64,000 nucleotides of DNA from Enoplolaimus lenunculus. Its lineage: Eukaryota > Nematoda > Enoplea > Enoplida > Thoracostomopsidae. Below the pieces are notes generated by a model. It made no database searches. It had not been told where the DNA came from and worked only from the letters and a program-made list of their open reading frames with translations. A program made the translations under genes and the position numbers. Positions 44,846 to 58,800 of the stretch are shown one piece after another; the first letter of the stretch is position 1, and each line of letters starts with the position of its first letter. The stretch spans positions 1-64,000 of the forward strand of contig JASANG010003752.1 of assembly GCA_030248215.1 (NCBI GenBank), read 5' to 3'.

Positions 44846-45355
44846 TCATACTTCGATGATATTAAACTCGTGATTAAAGCACAGCCCAGTATAATACGCT
44901 AAATTTTTTTGCCAGTCCGGATTTTTAACTCGTGCGTAGCGGAAGTTCAAATTTATACAGTTGGTATACATTGCTGTAATAATGAACTTCCGACAATCTG
45001 AAATTTTCGTATACTCGAAATTTAGAGAAAAATCCATCAAGCACTTGTTCCACACTAATGTTTTTAAATTGTTCCGTTTGCATACATTAATTGGACTCTT
45101 TATTAAACTGCTCACGGTGACATCTGCAGTGTGAATTTTTTGTCGTGTTGTTAAATCTTGTTGTTGTCCCAGGCTTTGACAGTTCGCTAGCAAGTTGTTT
45201 AAGTGTACTGTATGCAGTTTCTTTGATTGCTGTAAGCTCTGAAACAGCACCTTCGAACGTTTGTTCGTGCGTCTTTGACATTCTTCTTGCAATGTTTTGA
45301 GGGCCGTCTTGGTGTCTGGTGCACTTGAGTATGAATAAATTTGTTGTTCACACAT
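44846..45355 (-). CDS. Hypothetical protein, 169 residues
   Basis: An uninterrupted frame from an ATG at 45355 to a TGA. A good acceptor (TTGATTTCTTAG) ends about 32 bases upstream of the ATG. The product is Gln/Lys/Asn-rich in the first half, with a possible coiled coil (TALKTLQEECQRR), and has no signal peptide or known motif. Another frame in the same stretch (45087-45281) reads as a more regular amphipathic helix, so the true frame is not certain. At this AT content a 169-codon frame is unlikely by chance, but not excluded. Confidence 0.3.
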   Translation of the reverse strand: MCEQQIYSYSSAPDTKTALKTLQEECQRRTNKRSKVLFQSLQQSKKLHTVHLNNLLANCQSLGQQQDLTTRQKIHTADVTVSSLIKSPINVCKRNNLKTLVWNKCLMDFSLNFEYTKISDCRKFIITAMYTNCINLNFRYARVKNPDWQKNLAYYTGLCFNHEFNIIEV

Positions 45356-45848
45356 ATTACAGTGGAATGCGCATTACTGTGGTCCATCTAAGAAATCAAC
45401 TATTTTACAATTTTCGAAACCACAATAGCAGATGTTTCATAATTGTCAAAACAAAATAGTATCATAGTGATATCTTTATATCTGGTCTGCGAATATTTTG
45501 TCTGCATTCTCGGAATCGAAAATTCCAACTGTAACAAACAAATTTCACTTTGTCCTTTGTTTTTGAAGTTATGCTAAAGGCGTTGTCGTAAACAGTGGGA
45601 AAACAGTGGGAGTGAAAATATTAGTGCTGATGCAATGAAATTTTCTAAAGCAGCAAAAACATGATTTTGAATTTCAGGTCCACGACTTGCAAACGCCACG
45701 TTAAAAACTCAATACTTTGGACGTAGTATGCTAGATGAGCCCAAAGCAACATGAATCAGCAGAATGAAATAGTTTGTTTCGGTTATAAGTACGTAGTTGT
45801 TTCTATTGTAACCATTGTAAATTTACAAACTGTAGTATAAGTTGAAAC

Positions 45849-46262
45849 CAGGGTGCAACTGGAATTCAGGTCCCGATATTGAAATCCGATATTTTCCCTA
45901 TATCCGGTTTCGGTAAGAAATCCGGTATTTTTTCACCCGAATTTCCCAATATTTTTGGTATTGAACATTTTTTCTCATTCGAAAATTTAAGAAAAATTGG
46001 CATATTATTCTAACTTTACCTATTTATGTAAAATTGTCCGAGCTTGTATTGCCAAAATTTTCAATTTGTGCCATACTCCATAATTTATCAGGTTTCCACG
46101 TAAGTACTGCATTTGTTTCAGGATTTTGACATTCTAAATGGTGTGTTTACAACATCAAAAGCGATAAAATAGCGCTTAATTTTTTATTTTCTGATTCTGA
46201 TTCTGGTTCTGGTATTTTTTAACTTTCCGGTTCCGGTATTGTATAATTTCGGTTGCATCCTG
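45849..46262. mobile_element. hAT-like MITE (second type)
   Basis: CAGGGTGCAACTGGAATT on the left, GGTTGCATCCTG on the right; flanks GTTGAAAC and GTTGTCAC (6 of 8). Core is the reverse complement of the core of 12002-12426 (for example TTTGTGCCATACTCCATAA). Confidence 0.82.
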
Positions 46263-47062
46263 GTTGTCACATATTATTTATTACTGGAATTAAAATCGAA
46301 AATGTAACTAGTACTCACTTTTCGTAGTTAATTTTTAACTTTAACAACTCTGTTCTATCGTTCAAAGACGCACTTTGCAATATATAGCACAACCAAACGC
46401 CATATATATAAATGCAAACAAACAGTGACTAGTGTGTTTTTAATATTTCTGCAACAAAATTAAGACAAAATAATACACCAACAGTCTCGCCATTGATGTA
46501 ACAACTTTGACTGTTTTGTATGGAACGAACCTCATTGTTGCAAGAGCAATCAAGTTGGACACCAGAACAAATATATTATAACAATGCTACCTTACTTTGT
46601 GCTGTGAAACATTTCATGTTAATTTTATTTAATTGAACATATATAAGTGTTAAAAATAGCACATGCATAACAACATATAGCAACCAGGGTACAGCCATCC
46701 ATAAAATAATATATACCACGACTTCGGTATGATCCGTGACCAGACGCCCCTGATAACTACCCCAAAAGGTAAAAAATATTTTAACCTGTTGTCACAAGAA
46801 TATTGACTAAAGCTAAGAGTCAAATTCGACTCTCACATGGGACATGTTTACTATCACAGACCGAGCAAATAAACCTGATGGAATCTGTAATGCGCATGAT
46901 CGTACAAACTGTTAAACACTGTGCATTGAGTATATTTTATTTCATGCACACAATTTGAGCTAAGTTGCTCTTTAGTATACTCAATGCGTGAAATGAAGGT
47001 TGACCGTGTTCTCTGCTGAAATGATGTTGTCAGAGTACAAAGCTATACACCAAAATAAGCTG
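46263..47062. other. Intergenic, no recognised feature
   Basis: AT-rich; no gene. TGCATTGAGTATA and TATACTCAATGCG form an inverted pair near 46922-46988. Confidence 0.35.
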
Positions 47063-47316
47063 CACTGCAAATTCCAATGAGTTGACTAATCAATTCAGCT
47101 AGCGAGTTGGTTATTTCTGAATTAATAATATCACTAAACATTAACTCACTCTGAGTTGAGTTTATTTTCACTCTGAGTTGAGTTGATTCTGGGTGAGTTG
47201 ATTAATTAACTCCGAATAAATTGAATCAACTCAAATTGCGAGTTCTGATAGTCCTAACTCAGACTGAGTGATTCAACTCATTCTGAGTTAAAATCAACTC
47301 ACTGAAATTTACACTG
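47063..47316. mobile_element. Palindromic MITE with GAGTTGA repeats
   Basis: Left CACTGCAAATTCCAATGAGT and right ACTCACTGAAATTTACACTG are inverted. GAGTTGA/TCAACTC recurs through the unit. Resembles the TTGACTC family in layout and end sequence (CACTGCAAA). Confidence 0.7.
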
Positions 47317-47990
47317 TTTAAAATATAATTACTTGGACCCCAGTTGGTTTTCGTCTCGGAAAGTTCTCTTATTAACAACCACAGTCTCCAGCCTTAACAA
47401 ATCCGATACAGGTTTTTAAACAAAATTTCAATGGTTCTAAGGGCAGTTTACCGACGCACGAAAAAGTTTAGTTTTCACAGTAAAAACATGCAAAATCGCA
47501 ACTAACGACAAATAAAGCCAAACAAAAGCATAACAATAATCTCGTTACATATAAGCGAATGAATCAGAAAATAAATAAAACAATAAATAAATAAATAAAA
47601 TGAATGCTACTTTAAGGGCGTTTGGCCATATAGCTTACACGTACGTTTACGCCACAGACCAGCGAAAGCGTAGCCAGAGGGGGGGCAAGAGGGCCGTGGC
47701 CCCCTTTAATGGTTTTAAAAAGTATGATTTAGAAAAACCAACTGATTTTTAGAGTACACAAACTATAAAATCGGGCATTTGTGCTGTGACCCTCGAGAAA
47801 CCACACACTTTAGTATAAGAATATATTTACAACGAAGCCTAAACCACAACCAAATGTGTTACAAAACTCAAAATTCACATCTACTAGTGTCGTGTGGATA
47901 GACGATACGCCCCTGAAAAGTAACATTAGCAACAATCAATAAACAAAAGCGATACAACGTTGCTTAGCACACAAATGCAATTGACCATGA
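47317..47990. other. Intergenic with MITE fragments
   Basis: TGCTACTTTAAGGGCG at 47606 is a GGCCAATGTTACTTT-family end. GCGTAGCCAGAGGGGGGGC at 47667 is another transposon-end motif. No gene. Confidence 0.4.
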
Positions 47991-48119
47991 GGTGGCGCTA
48001 TACTTTTAATGTTTGCCGACAACACACGCGAATCGCCGCATTTCAACGCACAACAGACTGTAAAAAAATTTTTTTTCATCTGCCGACTTGCCACTCTGAA
48101 GGCCAAATACAACGCCACC
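47991..48119. mobile_element. GGTGGCGCTATAC-family MITE
   Basis: Starts GGTGGCGCTATACTTTTAA and ends CAACGCCACC. Short, without coding capacity. Confidence 0.6.
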
Positions 48120-48198
48120 CTTACAAGATCATAATCCGCGTTTGAGCGGTGGCTTTTGTTTTTAGAAAAATATTGCACATTCTAAGCTTGCAATGCCA

Positions 48199-48478
48199 AA
48201 AGCGCTATTCATACGTGCAAGTTTTTGCTGCGAGAACTTGCAGCTGCAACTTTCACTTGCAAGTTTTATCCAAAATCCCGTTCGAAAAAACACGCATCTG
48301 CAAATAATTCATTAAAAATCATAGCTAGGAATTTAGTTCACATGTGTGAATAACCATGCAAGTTCACTGAATTTATTGCAGCCGCTTTTTCATTGGCTGA
48401 TGAAAAAATGCAAGTTCTGCGTGCAATTTACAGCTGAAAGTTCTCGGAGCAAAAACTTGCGCGTGTGAATTACGGCTT
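48199..48478. mobile_element. MITE with CACGTGCAAG-type ends
   Basis: Left GCTATTCATACGTGCAAGTT, right AACTTGCGCGTGTGAATTAC, inverted. CTTGCAGCTGCAA motifs inside. Larger relative at 59921-60753. Confidence 0.75.
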
Positions 48479-49196
48479 AAAACTCAGGTATTAAGCGAGT
48501 CACATACACATCCTAAACAAAACGTAGGTAGCATAATATCTACTCAATTTTAACAGTTGGCACTCAACATATTTTCGAAATACATTGACACATATGATTT
48601 TAGAATGGCACTAGGGGCAGTTGTTAGTGGCTTTTTTTGCGTCATTCCTATATCGAAACACAGATCGAAGTATTACATTGAAACTATGCCAAACTTGGAT
48701 TACCAAATAAATATCATGCGTTGTTTTGATTTGCCCTGGTCATACGGGAACTGTATAATTCGATGTTAAAGAAAAAAATCTTATTTACTGCCCTTACTTC
48801 ACACATCAGTCCGTTTCCAGCCAGGAAAAAGTCACACTTCAACATGAAACAGCAATGAAATACCTTCTGCCATACGGTGTAGACTGAGGTATAGCGTAAG
48901 CTATACATACTCAATTCATCCATCAAACTTGGTACAAATTCATTGGACTTGAATAAACAATAAGTAGCATAGCAATAAAATAATAGTAATAAAATACAAG
49001 TTCAACGCAAATTGATTTGTTCTCAGTTTGAGCACACATAAATATACTGAATAAGTAAACGGACGCTGACGGACGAATAGGAGACAACAGTTTCTGTTTG
49101 TCAACTTTTTAAGTTTCTTCAAAGTGCTATTAACTAGCGATTCGAACAGTGTACAGATTTAAATATTTTATACTACAATTTGCAAAAAATACTTAC
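48479..49196. other. Non-coding or intronic, no firm feature
   Basis: A minus-strand stretch at about 48863-48926 could be an exon (MDELSMYSLRYTSVYTVWQK followed by a GTATTT donor), but its phase does not fit the exon at 49197-49431. Left unassigned. Confidence 0.3.
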
Positions 49197-49431
49197 TTCT
49201 GCCTGCTGCTGCGACTAATTCCGAGACCAATGATACGGATGAGGGCATGCGACTGTCTACTGAACTGTGAGATGTGACCAGTTGTAAGGTATTATTGAAG
49301 GGCGCCGCAGCTGATCCATGGATCGGAGGATGTATTGGCGGACGGGCAAACTTAGCACGCGAGAGACTGACGGCATGTTTAATATTTATGAATGAATTGC
49401 GACAATGAAGCAAATTGTTTTCAACTCGCAT
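49197..49431 (-). CDS. Hypothetical first exon
   Basis: ATG at 49431 opens 78 codons that end at a strong donor GTAAGT (phase 1). The product contains HAVSLSRAKFARPPIHPPIH and SSVSLVSELVAAAGR. The basic, hydroxylated, Arg-containing head could suit a mitochondrial presequence, which is inference only. The partner exon was not identified. Confidence 0.3.
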
Positions 49432-50109
49432 GACTAATCGGCATTAACAGGCCACGATCACGGAGCGACCGAATTTAGTTTTCCCCGATACCATAGCCGG
49501 ATAGTAAAATATTTTACCGGAACAGGAACCGGATGTTACCTGGATATGGCGTCTAAATTTGCACATTGTCGACGGTAATTCAGTTGTACAATAGTATTTG
49601 TCTACTAACATTAAATTACCTAATTTTTAGTTCGAATTTTTCATTTTAATTCAGACACATGGCAAATTTAATTGACAAATATCTGGTATACGGTACGTTA
49701 TGCCTGATACCGGAACCGGGCGACGATTTTTGTCGGATGTTAAACCGGAACCGGATATTCGGTCCATCCCTGGCCACCATGCACCCGGTGCCTCCACCCT
49801 AGTGAGTATAAGGGTGGTACCCGCGAAACAATTGGAGGCCAAAGCCCTGCAGTTATTCATATAAAAGTTGTGTTTTGTAAGCAACCGTAGCGAATAAACA
49901 ATTTATTTTTAAACTCAACCATCAATCAGACGATCCTGAAACAGTGCCTTTATCTTGTGCCTCCAGAAATTTCGTCTCGAAATTCCCAAACCCACGAACA
50001 AAGCCAACTAAGTTCGCTGTTGTTATTCTTGATTATATAAAGCTAACAGATTCCAAGAATCATTTAAAAACAAAGAAACACACAATAAATACATACAAAC
50101 ATAAATAAA
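49432..50109. other. Intergenic; 3' flank of the coronin gene with worn MITE
   Basis: CCGGAACAGGAACCGG (49518) and GAAACCGGAACCGGATATTC-like motifs (49690-49765) mark an old CCGGAA-type MITE. A minus-strand AATAAA lies at 49902-49907, about 200 bases after the coronin stop. Confidence 0.45.
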
Positions 50110-52766
50110 TTACTCATTCCATTCAGTTTCATCAACGCCTTCGAAACCGTCTTGTTCCAACGTTTTTTGTTTCACAGCGGTTGTCATTGCATTCATACGC
50201 TGAAAATAAAAAATATTACAATGTTATTCGATCAAGTCCTGGCAATAAATACCCCCCCGCGCGCGCGCCAATTGATTCAGATTACCAGTTATACACTTCT
50301 CACATCATTCAAAATGAAACGCTTCAGGTTTAGACAGGTAAACTGTTTCTTCTTAAACCTAAGCCTAAAGTTATGGGGGTAGTGTACAACAGCCTACAAG
50401 TTTTCTTTGTTTCAGCCTTAACCAGTGTGGCAACAAATGATCGGATTCGGTTTCAGATTCGGTTCGATATTTCCAAATTAACATGAACACAATATGTTTC
50501 TTATGTTTCTATTGCTTGCCTAAGATTAGATTTGCTGAAATCGTAACGTCAAACAGCAACTATTTTAATTTTATGCAATATTTTCATCTAAAATGAATGG
50601 CTTTTTTACAGTCAAGGTTCAGATTCGGATTTGGAATGATTCGGAATCGATCGAATGGTAGGTTGCGAGCCATCCGAAACCTACACATCAGGGTGCAACC
50701 GGAATTCCGGTTCCGGCATTTTTTCACCTTCCGATTCCGGTTCCGGTAAATTTTTACCGGATCTAAAAATTCCGGTGTTATAATTTGGCCGTTTTCTTAA
50801 CTTTGCTAATTTTTAAGAATCTCTTTTGAAAGCCACTTGTACTCCGAATATAAGCCATTGATGGTGGATTTCACTTCAGTCGACGACGAAAATCTAAAAT
50901 ACAACAAATAAAATAAATACCTATGTTCGACTAAGGTTGTTTCACAAATAATAGAGCAAAAAAATACGATTAAAATGAAATTTTTGGTGAAATACAGTTT
51001 TCACTTTCCGGTTCCGGTTCCGGTAAAATTTTCAAATTCCGGTTCCGGTTCGGATAAATTGTAATTCCGGTTGCACCCTGCTACACATGTGACGAAGATT
51101 TAACGTTCCAGGAGCTGTAATCGAGCAGTAGCCGGAAATTCGGTCGGAAAATAATTGCCAGTGGAACCGTAAAAATTACGTATCTTCGACCGGTTAAAAC
51201 CCAGCCAGGAAAACTTTGTAATGTAAACGTTTGCTTGTCCAAGTATAAGCTTAGACAGATTTAATCTTAACGTCTAATGACTTTGGTTTAAGCTAAAGCC
51301 CTAATGCAATTGACGTTGGTTTATTTTCTGGCACTATTTAACACAAAAATACCAACAATAACATTAATCGATGTGTACATTTTGCAAAATTACTGCTAAT
51401 CACAAACGACAAAACCCCAGGGACATCGGAAAGAGTGGATGCCGTAATGTCCAGTTGAATTACATACGGTTTCGGACAGAATTAAATGATCAGTAATCGC
51501 GATTGCACCCGCCATCGCGGCCTTATTATCGAGTCGAGGCTACAGCGGCGGTTATCATCGCAGTTACGATGAGCCAATCAAATCGCGACTGCGAGCGATT
51601 ACGATCAATAAACGAGCAATTGCGATCAGAGCAGCAATTTAGAACGCGATTGTAGTTAATTCTATCCCTGGCTATGCCTGATACACAGACAAAACACACG
51701 CAATTCAACTCGAATTATAGTAAAAATATCAGAGTGTAAACGGATATTGAAGTTTGTAAATTTCAAATTGATTATATTTTTCTGCAGACACAATTGAGAC
51801 GTGCAAATGTTCATCGGTCTGTAAAATTTTGAAAAAAATGACGTATGCACTGAAATTTTTAAGATTAAGAATGAAAATCGTAATTTTGGTTTCAGCTCGA
51901 GCAATTGCAGCACATCTGTAATAAAAAAATTGCGAAAAATTTACATAATTTAAAGCAAATTTTGAACGTAAACATAAACGAATTTCCGGTATTTGCGTAA
52001 CGGAAACGAATACCGATTTTTACCGGAAACGAATATCCGGTTACACGATGAAAAATAAAAAGAAAAGATAGAAAATTGAATAGAAAATGAAAAATAACGG
52101 GAAACAACGTCACAAAGACCATACACGTATCCATGCAAGTTATGCATCTACAATTTACATGCAACCGAAAAAAAATTGTTAGTTTTTGAACCGTAACCAG
52201 TAAGCTGTTAGGGGGGGTGGTAACACGGATTTAACTTCTATGATATTTATACTTGTTCCTGTAGTTTCCCCCAATACTAAATATTAATTCGTTAGAGAGC
52301 ATAAGTTTATCGCTCGAGCCTCAGCCTATTTTATTAATCTAGTAATGTGTGAGGTTGACTTGTTTTTAGTTTGAAAATTAACCAAGAACTGGATACAAGA
52401 TGACCATTTGCTTGGACAATTCGTTTAAAATGAAACCATTTTTATGGCATTTTTAAATCTTCGACAATTATTAATATCACAGGTTTTCGATTTTCTGTTT
52501 TGTCCACGAACTTACCAACCTCTTCGCCAAAATGTGAAAAAAATAGTTTTCGCGCATTGAAATTTAGTAATTTTTGTATTTCTGTTTTGACTGACTTTGT
52601 TACTTATTTTTCTCACCTCAGTGCTTTCTGCATCTTGACTATTTTGCGTTTCTATAATCTGATCACAATCTACTGAAACTCCGTTAACCTTTTCGCACAC
52701 TTTCGAAACGTCGTCGCTGTTGTCATTGCTATCTTTATTGCTGTTATTATAATTGACATTATTGCA

Positions 52767-52808
<42 letters not shown>

Positions 52809-55800
52809 GTTGTTGTTGTTATTGTTGTTGTTGCTGCTGTTGTTATTGTTGTTGTCGGTGTCGTTGTCAATGCTACCCTGTGCATGCACATTATCGCTCG
52901 GACCGTTAACACTTGTATCAGAAAAGACTTCTGCTTCGTTCCAAACGCTGGCACCACACTCACCAACCGTGTTTGAATTCAAACTTTGCTTCGTGGTCAA
53001 AATTGAGCTATTTACCTCATCGCTTATGCTAACTGCTTGATCTTCGGGCACATAACAATTCGTAGTATCGGCAATCGTCGACGCGTCTTGTTGACCATCA
53101 TTCACACCGGAGTTGTCGTTCGTTTCTTGGACATCTTGAATACATATTTGACGGCCGTTCGTTGTCACAATTTGGTCAGTTGCCACTTCATTCCCATCAC
53201 CGCTGATTGTTGTTGCTACTGGTTCGACTACTTCAACCTGTTTGAAAAAATACCACCAAGATCGAACATGTTCCGACTGTTCAAATTTGGACCCATATTC
53301 TCAAATGTGCGTAGCAACCACTATCAACTGTTGACGATTGGCCTTATAACTTTCGAACCAGTGAACTTATTGTGAGGTGCAAAATTTAGCGATTTTTTTG
53401 CATTTGATTTGTGCTACTTCTGTGCAAACTTTGAGATAAGCAGTTGCACGAGTTCGTCAGCTTGAAAAAATATTGCTAATCGGTGACAGGTGCTATTGGT
53501 AGTTTTAAAGAATAATATGGTCGCCACTATTTTGAAAATAAAATGTAACGACACAGCTTCAAAAACAACGCGTGTTGTGTTTTGGTTCAACCCCGCTCAA
53601 TTTTTATGGAGTCAATCCAATGTATGCAAACAACCTCCAGGATATTCAGAACGAGTACACAGCATCATAGTTATTGACAAAATCGCATTAAATGTGAGGG
53701 AGCGAATATACCGTTGCATACTCTTGTCCATCCAGGTGGTTCATTTTGCACCCTTTACGTTAGTATCCGTTAACCAGTAGCCATCAAATATTAGAAATGC
53801 CACACAATGCATGCAAGCGTACAACGAAAAATTACAAACTAAAACTAAGCACAGTTTCAGTCACAAAGCACAAAATTATTCGATAAAATTTTGTAAAAGG
53901 CTTAGAAAAATTCATGCATTTTGCAAGAAACATACTGAAATAATCCTCTTTTTTGAACATCGATTAAAAATTCAAAATACGGTGGTACAGAAACAGATTT
54001 CGACAGATAAATAGCAGGTATCGACCGGATATTAATTCTACCGGATACCGGGGCCAGATGTTAACCGAATATAGGATCTAAATCTGTTCGCTGTTGGAAG
54101 CATTTGAATCGAGCAAAAAAACGCGTATTTACTGATTTAAAATTAATGGTCGCCTTGCATTTTTCATTTCAGGCCAGCATCCAGCAGGGTTCAACCAAAA
54201 TTCCTGTTCCTACTGAAATTCCTGCAGAAATTAATCTATGTTCTTGTTCCGACAGCGAAAGACTCAGAAATTATGGCATATTGTGAAGAATAAGATTAAT
54301 AATAAAAAATTACGTCTCAAAAATTTTGCTGAAACTCAAGTCCCTTGATGCACAACACTTGTTTTACATCTACAGAGTGAGAATATTAGTATTTGACGCA
54401 TGTTTTTGATGAACTTGGAAAACAGGTCAGTTCTTAAAACGCAAAACAGTCAATGAACAACATATAATTTGTTTAGAACTAAAGTCAGTACAGTAATTCG
54501 GTGGTGTAATAGATTCGCAACTTTGTCTCGGTTCCTGTTCCAGCTCCTTCTCGGTTCCTGTTCCAGTTCCTGCTTCCAGTGAAGTACAGTTCCTGCTGGA
54601 ACCGTGCTGTCTAGTCTTGACTTGTTCGGAAATGCATATCCAGTATCTGAGAGATTTATACTGGATCTGGATGCGGATGTCGGTTTTTGTCTGATATTAT
54701 GCCGGAACCAGATATCCGATCGATCCCTGATACATAGATAGATGTTAAGTGGAAGATAGTTACTAGAGTGTGCCAACTATAGAGATCGATCACATTGCCA
54801 TGTCCTGTTACATTTACAGTTGCGGGTAAGTATAGTCCTATAGTATTTTGTTAGAATAGAATGAACTTGAAAAGGAATGTTTTTCCAACAGCTAACTTCG
54901 AGGCCTTGTCTAGTATTCGAGACCTGTTACCTTAATGCCTTTTTTCCGCAAACCCGCATTTTTGCAACTTAACATAAAGTAGTGACTTCCTACGTCGGTC
55001 TCATTTGGGCATAATGAAAACGAGCCAACAGTTGGACTCTAGTAAAACAATTTTAGTCGACTAACTTTGGCATCGTTAATTTCACGAAGCACCGTTGTCT
55101 GCGACAGCCCTCCTTCTCCTGCCGCATATTGTGACTTTGGCTGCGTAGGAATCACAATTCGTTGTTGACCAGATTGACACAATGATTGCTCGATATTTTC
55201 ATCAGGATATACTAAAATGAAAGAAAGTAACTTGAATCGAGTTCATTCCAATCTGTTGCCATTGCCAAGCAAGCCAAACGCACACTTAGGGGGCGGTGTA
55301 ATTGCTGCGTGGATCGCAAGTCAAAATATTTTTATTTACAAATTATTACGCTATTATACGGCAATTCCGGTACCTAGTCATCATTATAATTGCAATTGCA
55401 CCAACGATAGCGTTGCATTAAATTTTCATGCATCCGAAACTGAATCGCGCACGAGCGTTGGAAAAATTAAACGCAGTTATAAAAGCTTGAAGGCAACCGT
55501 CGGTAAATGTAGTTAGAACTACTGCTGCGCATTTAATTCTATTCGTGACTGCAAGTCCTGATCTTTCTTTGCAACTCAGCTATTTAACGTACAAAGTTGC
55601 ATCCCATCCGGTCGGACATCAACAAACTCCGGTGGACGCATGCAACCAGAAAACCATTCATCGGATGTCATTATAGGACGCCAAGAAACATACGTCGGTG
55701 GATATAGATCGTTTTGGAACAAATCCAACTGAAACGCAATGACGAGCAAAATACCAAAAAAATACAACTGAACATTTTCTACACAAAAAAATTTATTCAC

Positions 55801-58800
55801 AACGCAGAATTTTACACAAACCATTTGAAAACGTTAATAAACATTTTGTCTGAAACGCAACATAAATTTTAAACTTAAATCCATATTGGAACCGGAACTA
55901 GAAATTTTGCGTAGAATATCAAGCATAAGGTATATTATATGACTTTCTTGTATATAGCAAGGATTCTGCTGTGGATTGCACCACGCCAATTACTCACCTA
56001 GCACAATAAGGTTATGTTTAAGCCTATTTGTCCCAGCATGCATTTAAAGCCGTTCAAATTTCGAAGGGCGGCGTTTCTATCTTGCGCTACAAAATTGAAA
56101 ATGTATCAAAAACTACTTTTACAACCGTACCAAAATGACCGTTAGAAACCTAAAACGATCCCCTGGCTACGCTTTTAGCAACTAACAATACATAGCAAAC
56201 TTATTCGAGAATATGACCCCAGACTAAAGACAAGACCATATGCTTCTAACCCTACAAACAGACAAAAGCATATCACCCCCACCTTTTTGCGTGGAACTTT
56301 GAACGTTACAGGCTCGACTTCGGTTGTACTGAGACGAAACGCGCGCGCAAACTCAACTTGAACAACGTTACATTCCGAACGAGGGAGAAACGAAAACGCC
56401 TGATGCCCGGTTGCAGAAGTGAAATTGGCCAAAGGAAGGAAAAACGGATCTTCGGCGATTAGCTCATACAAATATACAGTTCGATCGCCCTGATAAACAA
56501 ACAGAATCAAAATATACAAATAAACAAACATCCAGCCAAGCAAGCAAACAATCAAACAAAATACTTTACAAACAGAAAGAATGCAATGTTTCTGTCGCTA
56601 TTTTTGGTTTAGTTTATCCTGAACAAATTTAACTTTGCGGAACGCCCCACTCAAACAAAAAATAGCAGTTTATGATACGAAAACCAATATATTTTCCCAC
56701 GACGGTGTTGCAAATTTCCATCCATTTTAACTAAATACTATGAAAGAGATGGCTGAGCTGGGAAAGAGATGGCTGAGCTGGAAGTTAAAGCATCGTATTG
56801 CCAAAAACATGGAAATTGACGCTAAACAATTCAAAAAATTTCACTCACCTTTCCAGTAGCGAATATGACGTTAGAGTCGTAATCGTAATGAGGTATAAGC
56901 AACTGTGGATTTGAATCAATGATAACTGACTTGATTTCACTAAGCGAATTAGTCGCATCGACAACTTTTAGAACCCGTTCGGAGGCACTACAATTTAAAA
57001 CTGTACTTACGCTACGGTTAAACACGGAACAGAATAAATCTAAAAGAAGGCTTAACTGAATATTTCCTTCTACACCATGCAACAACAACTCAATATAACA
57101 CACTGTTAACATTATAAATGTCATCAATAAGGACATCATCTCAATTCAGAAGGATTGCAAAAATAAACTTCGACGGCGGAATTTTCAAAAAAATTTTGTT
57201 TCTTTTCCGTTTTTCTTAATATATTTATTAAAACACAAATGGCTATCAACACAGCAACTCGTGCTATACGTACGATAAACGTAACAGAACAACAATAAAT
57301 CCAATAAACCCATAGAAACAAAAACAAATAATTCAAAACACTTTACCGTCCGAAACATGATATGAGCAATTGTTGGTCACTGAGTACAAAAGTGATTCGC
57401 GCACCACGACATGATTCAATTACTTGAGCAGCAGGCTGAAATAATAATTACTGTAGTTTGAAATAGAATATTACATACTAGTAAACAAGCATTTTTCAGA
57501 CTTGCGGCGTAGTCCAGCGCCAGACGTAGGCGATGCTCGACAAGATTGACGCCTCTCTAAATCAATAGTGTTAAAGAAAACATTTTCTTCGCTGAACAGC
57601 CTTAATTGCAAAAGTAACCCGTGTACGCAACAAGAGGTTTCGGTATCTTGCGTATTGTGCGTCTTCTGTGTACACAAATAATTGTATCCAGGCTTTTCCA
57701 ACGAAACAACATACATAGGAATTAAATATTGCAGGATTTCCGGCCGGAACGAGAATTCTGATGGAAGTCTGCTGTCTCCCTCCGTTCCATTAACAAGTCA
57801 TGGATCCAAATAAATATAAGCGGCAAGCTTGTGCTCGTGACATTACACACTTTCAGTTTTATCAACAGTAGATGAAGTTCTTAAACAAAAGTATGCTTTT
57901 GGCTACATTCTGTGTACAAAATGCAATCCAATATTCAACGGAACAAAAACACAATACTCACCAGGCAGGGTTTTGGCGATTTACGAGGTTCATAAATCCT
58001 CAACAGTTTGTCTTTGGACACAGTTGCTAACCGCCGTCCATCACTGCTCCAAGTTGCAGCCAAAAGCTAAAAAAATTCAAAACAACGCAAAACATCTTAG
58101 ACCAATCTGCTATTCGTGCCAATAATTAATACTGACGGGCCAAAGCCGCCGGTAGTGCCGCTGATTGTGTGTTAAATTGACTGAAAAAACGCTTGTTTAC
58201 TTTAAAATAATCAAAGGTTAATTGCGGTCTCGGTCAGGCAAGCGAGACCAAAGGCCCAACCTTCCGAGACCTCTGTAAAAAGCTCATTCACTTTGCTTGT
58301 GATGTGCAATTTTATTTACTTTTATTTACTTTTTACTTCCACATGCCCACGCCTAAGCCGAAAAGTAAACCTAAACCTATGCCATCCATGTCATAATGTA
58401 GTAAAATAATCGCTTTGGGGAAACTTGAGACTTCTATTAAAACAGTCATAGTATTCAGAGAAGTACACAAGTACCTAATTTTTAGTGATTCACACATAGA
58501 CATTTAGTCCAAAATACGAGCAAAGCATTGCTGTGTCCTTTCATTAACTCAAACTAGCTCAGCTAATAGGAATTATTGTTTATAGCTTTTTCACCTCTTT
58601 GGTCTCGATTTGCAAAAGACCAAGATTCAACAAAAGTGAGACCGAGACCAACCGAATCCCAAGATTTGCCGACACCACCCATCCCTGCTTCGTGCAAATT
58701 TGATTTGTATATAAAAATGTACTTAGACAATTTTCTGTTCCCATAGGCCATTAGCAATCGGTTAAATTTTGAGTTAAATCATCTCGCAAAATAATGGCGG

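Noticed and set aside
45361-45387. Joining the 49197-49431 exon to the acceptor near 45388
   Set aside because: The donor is phase 1 and the downstream frame meets a stop at once in that phase.
47664-47705. GCGTAGCCAGAGGGGG motif as a regulatory site
   Set aside because: The same motif recurs near 16754 and 26729 next to inverted ends, so it is more likely a transposon terminus.
52753-53040. Plus-strand poly-Leu frame
   Set aside because: Antisense shadow of the Asn run in coronin exon 12.
57471-57716. Minus-strand 81-codon frame within the coronin gene
   Set aside because: It lies between coronin exons 6 and 7, which join in phase without it.
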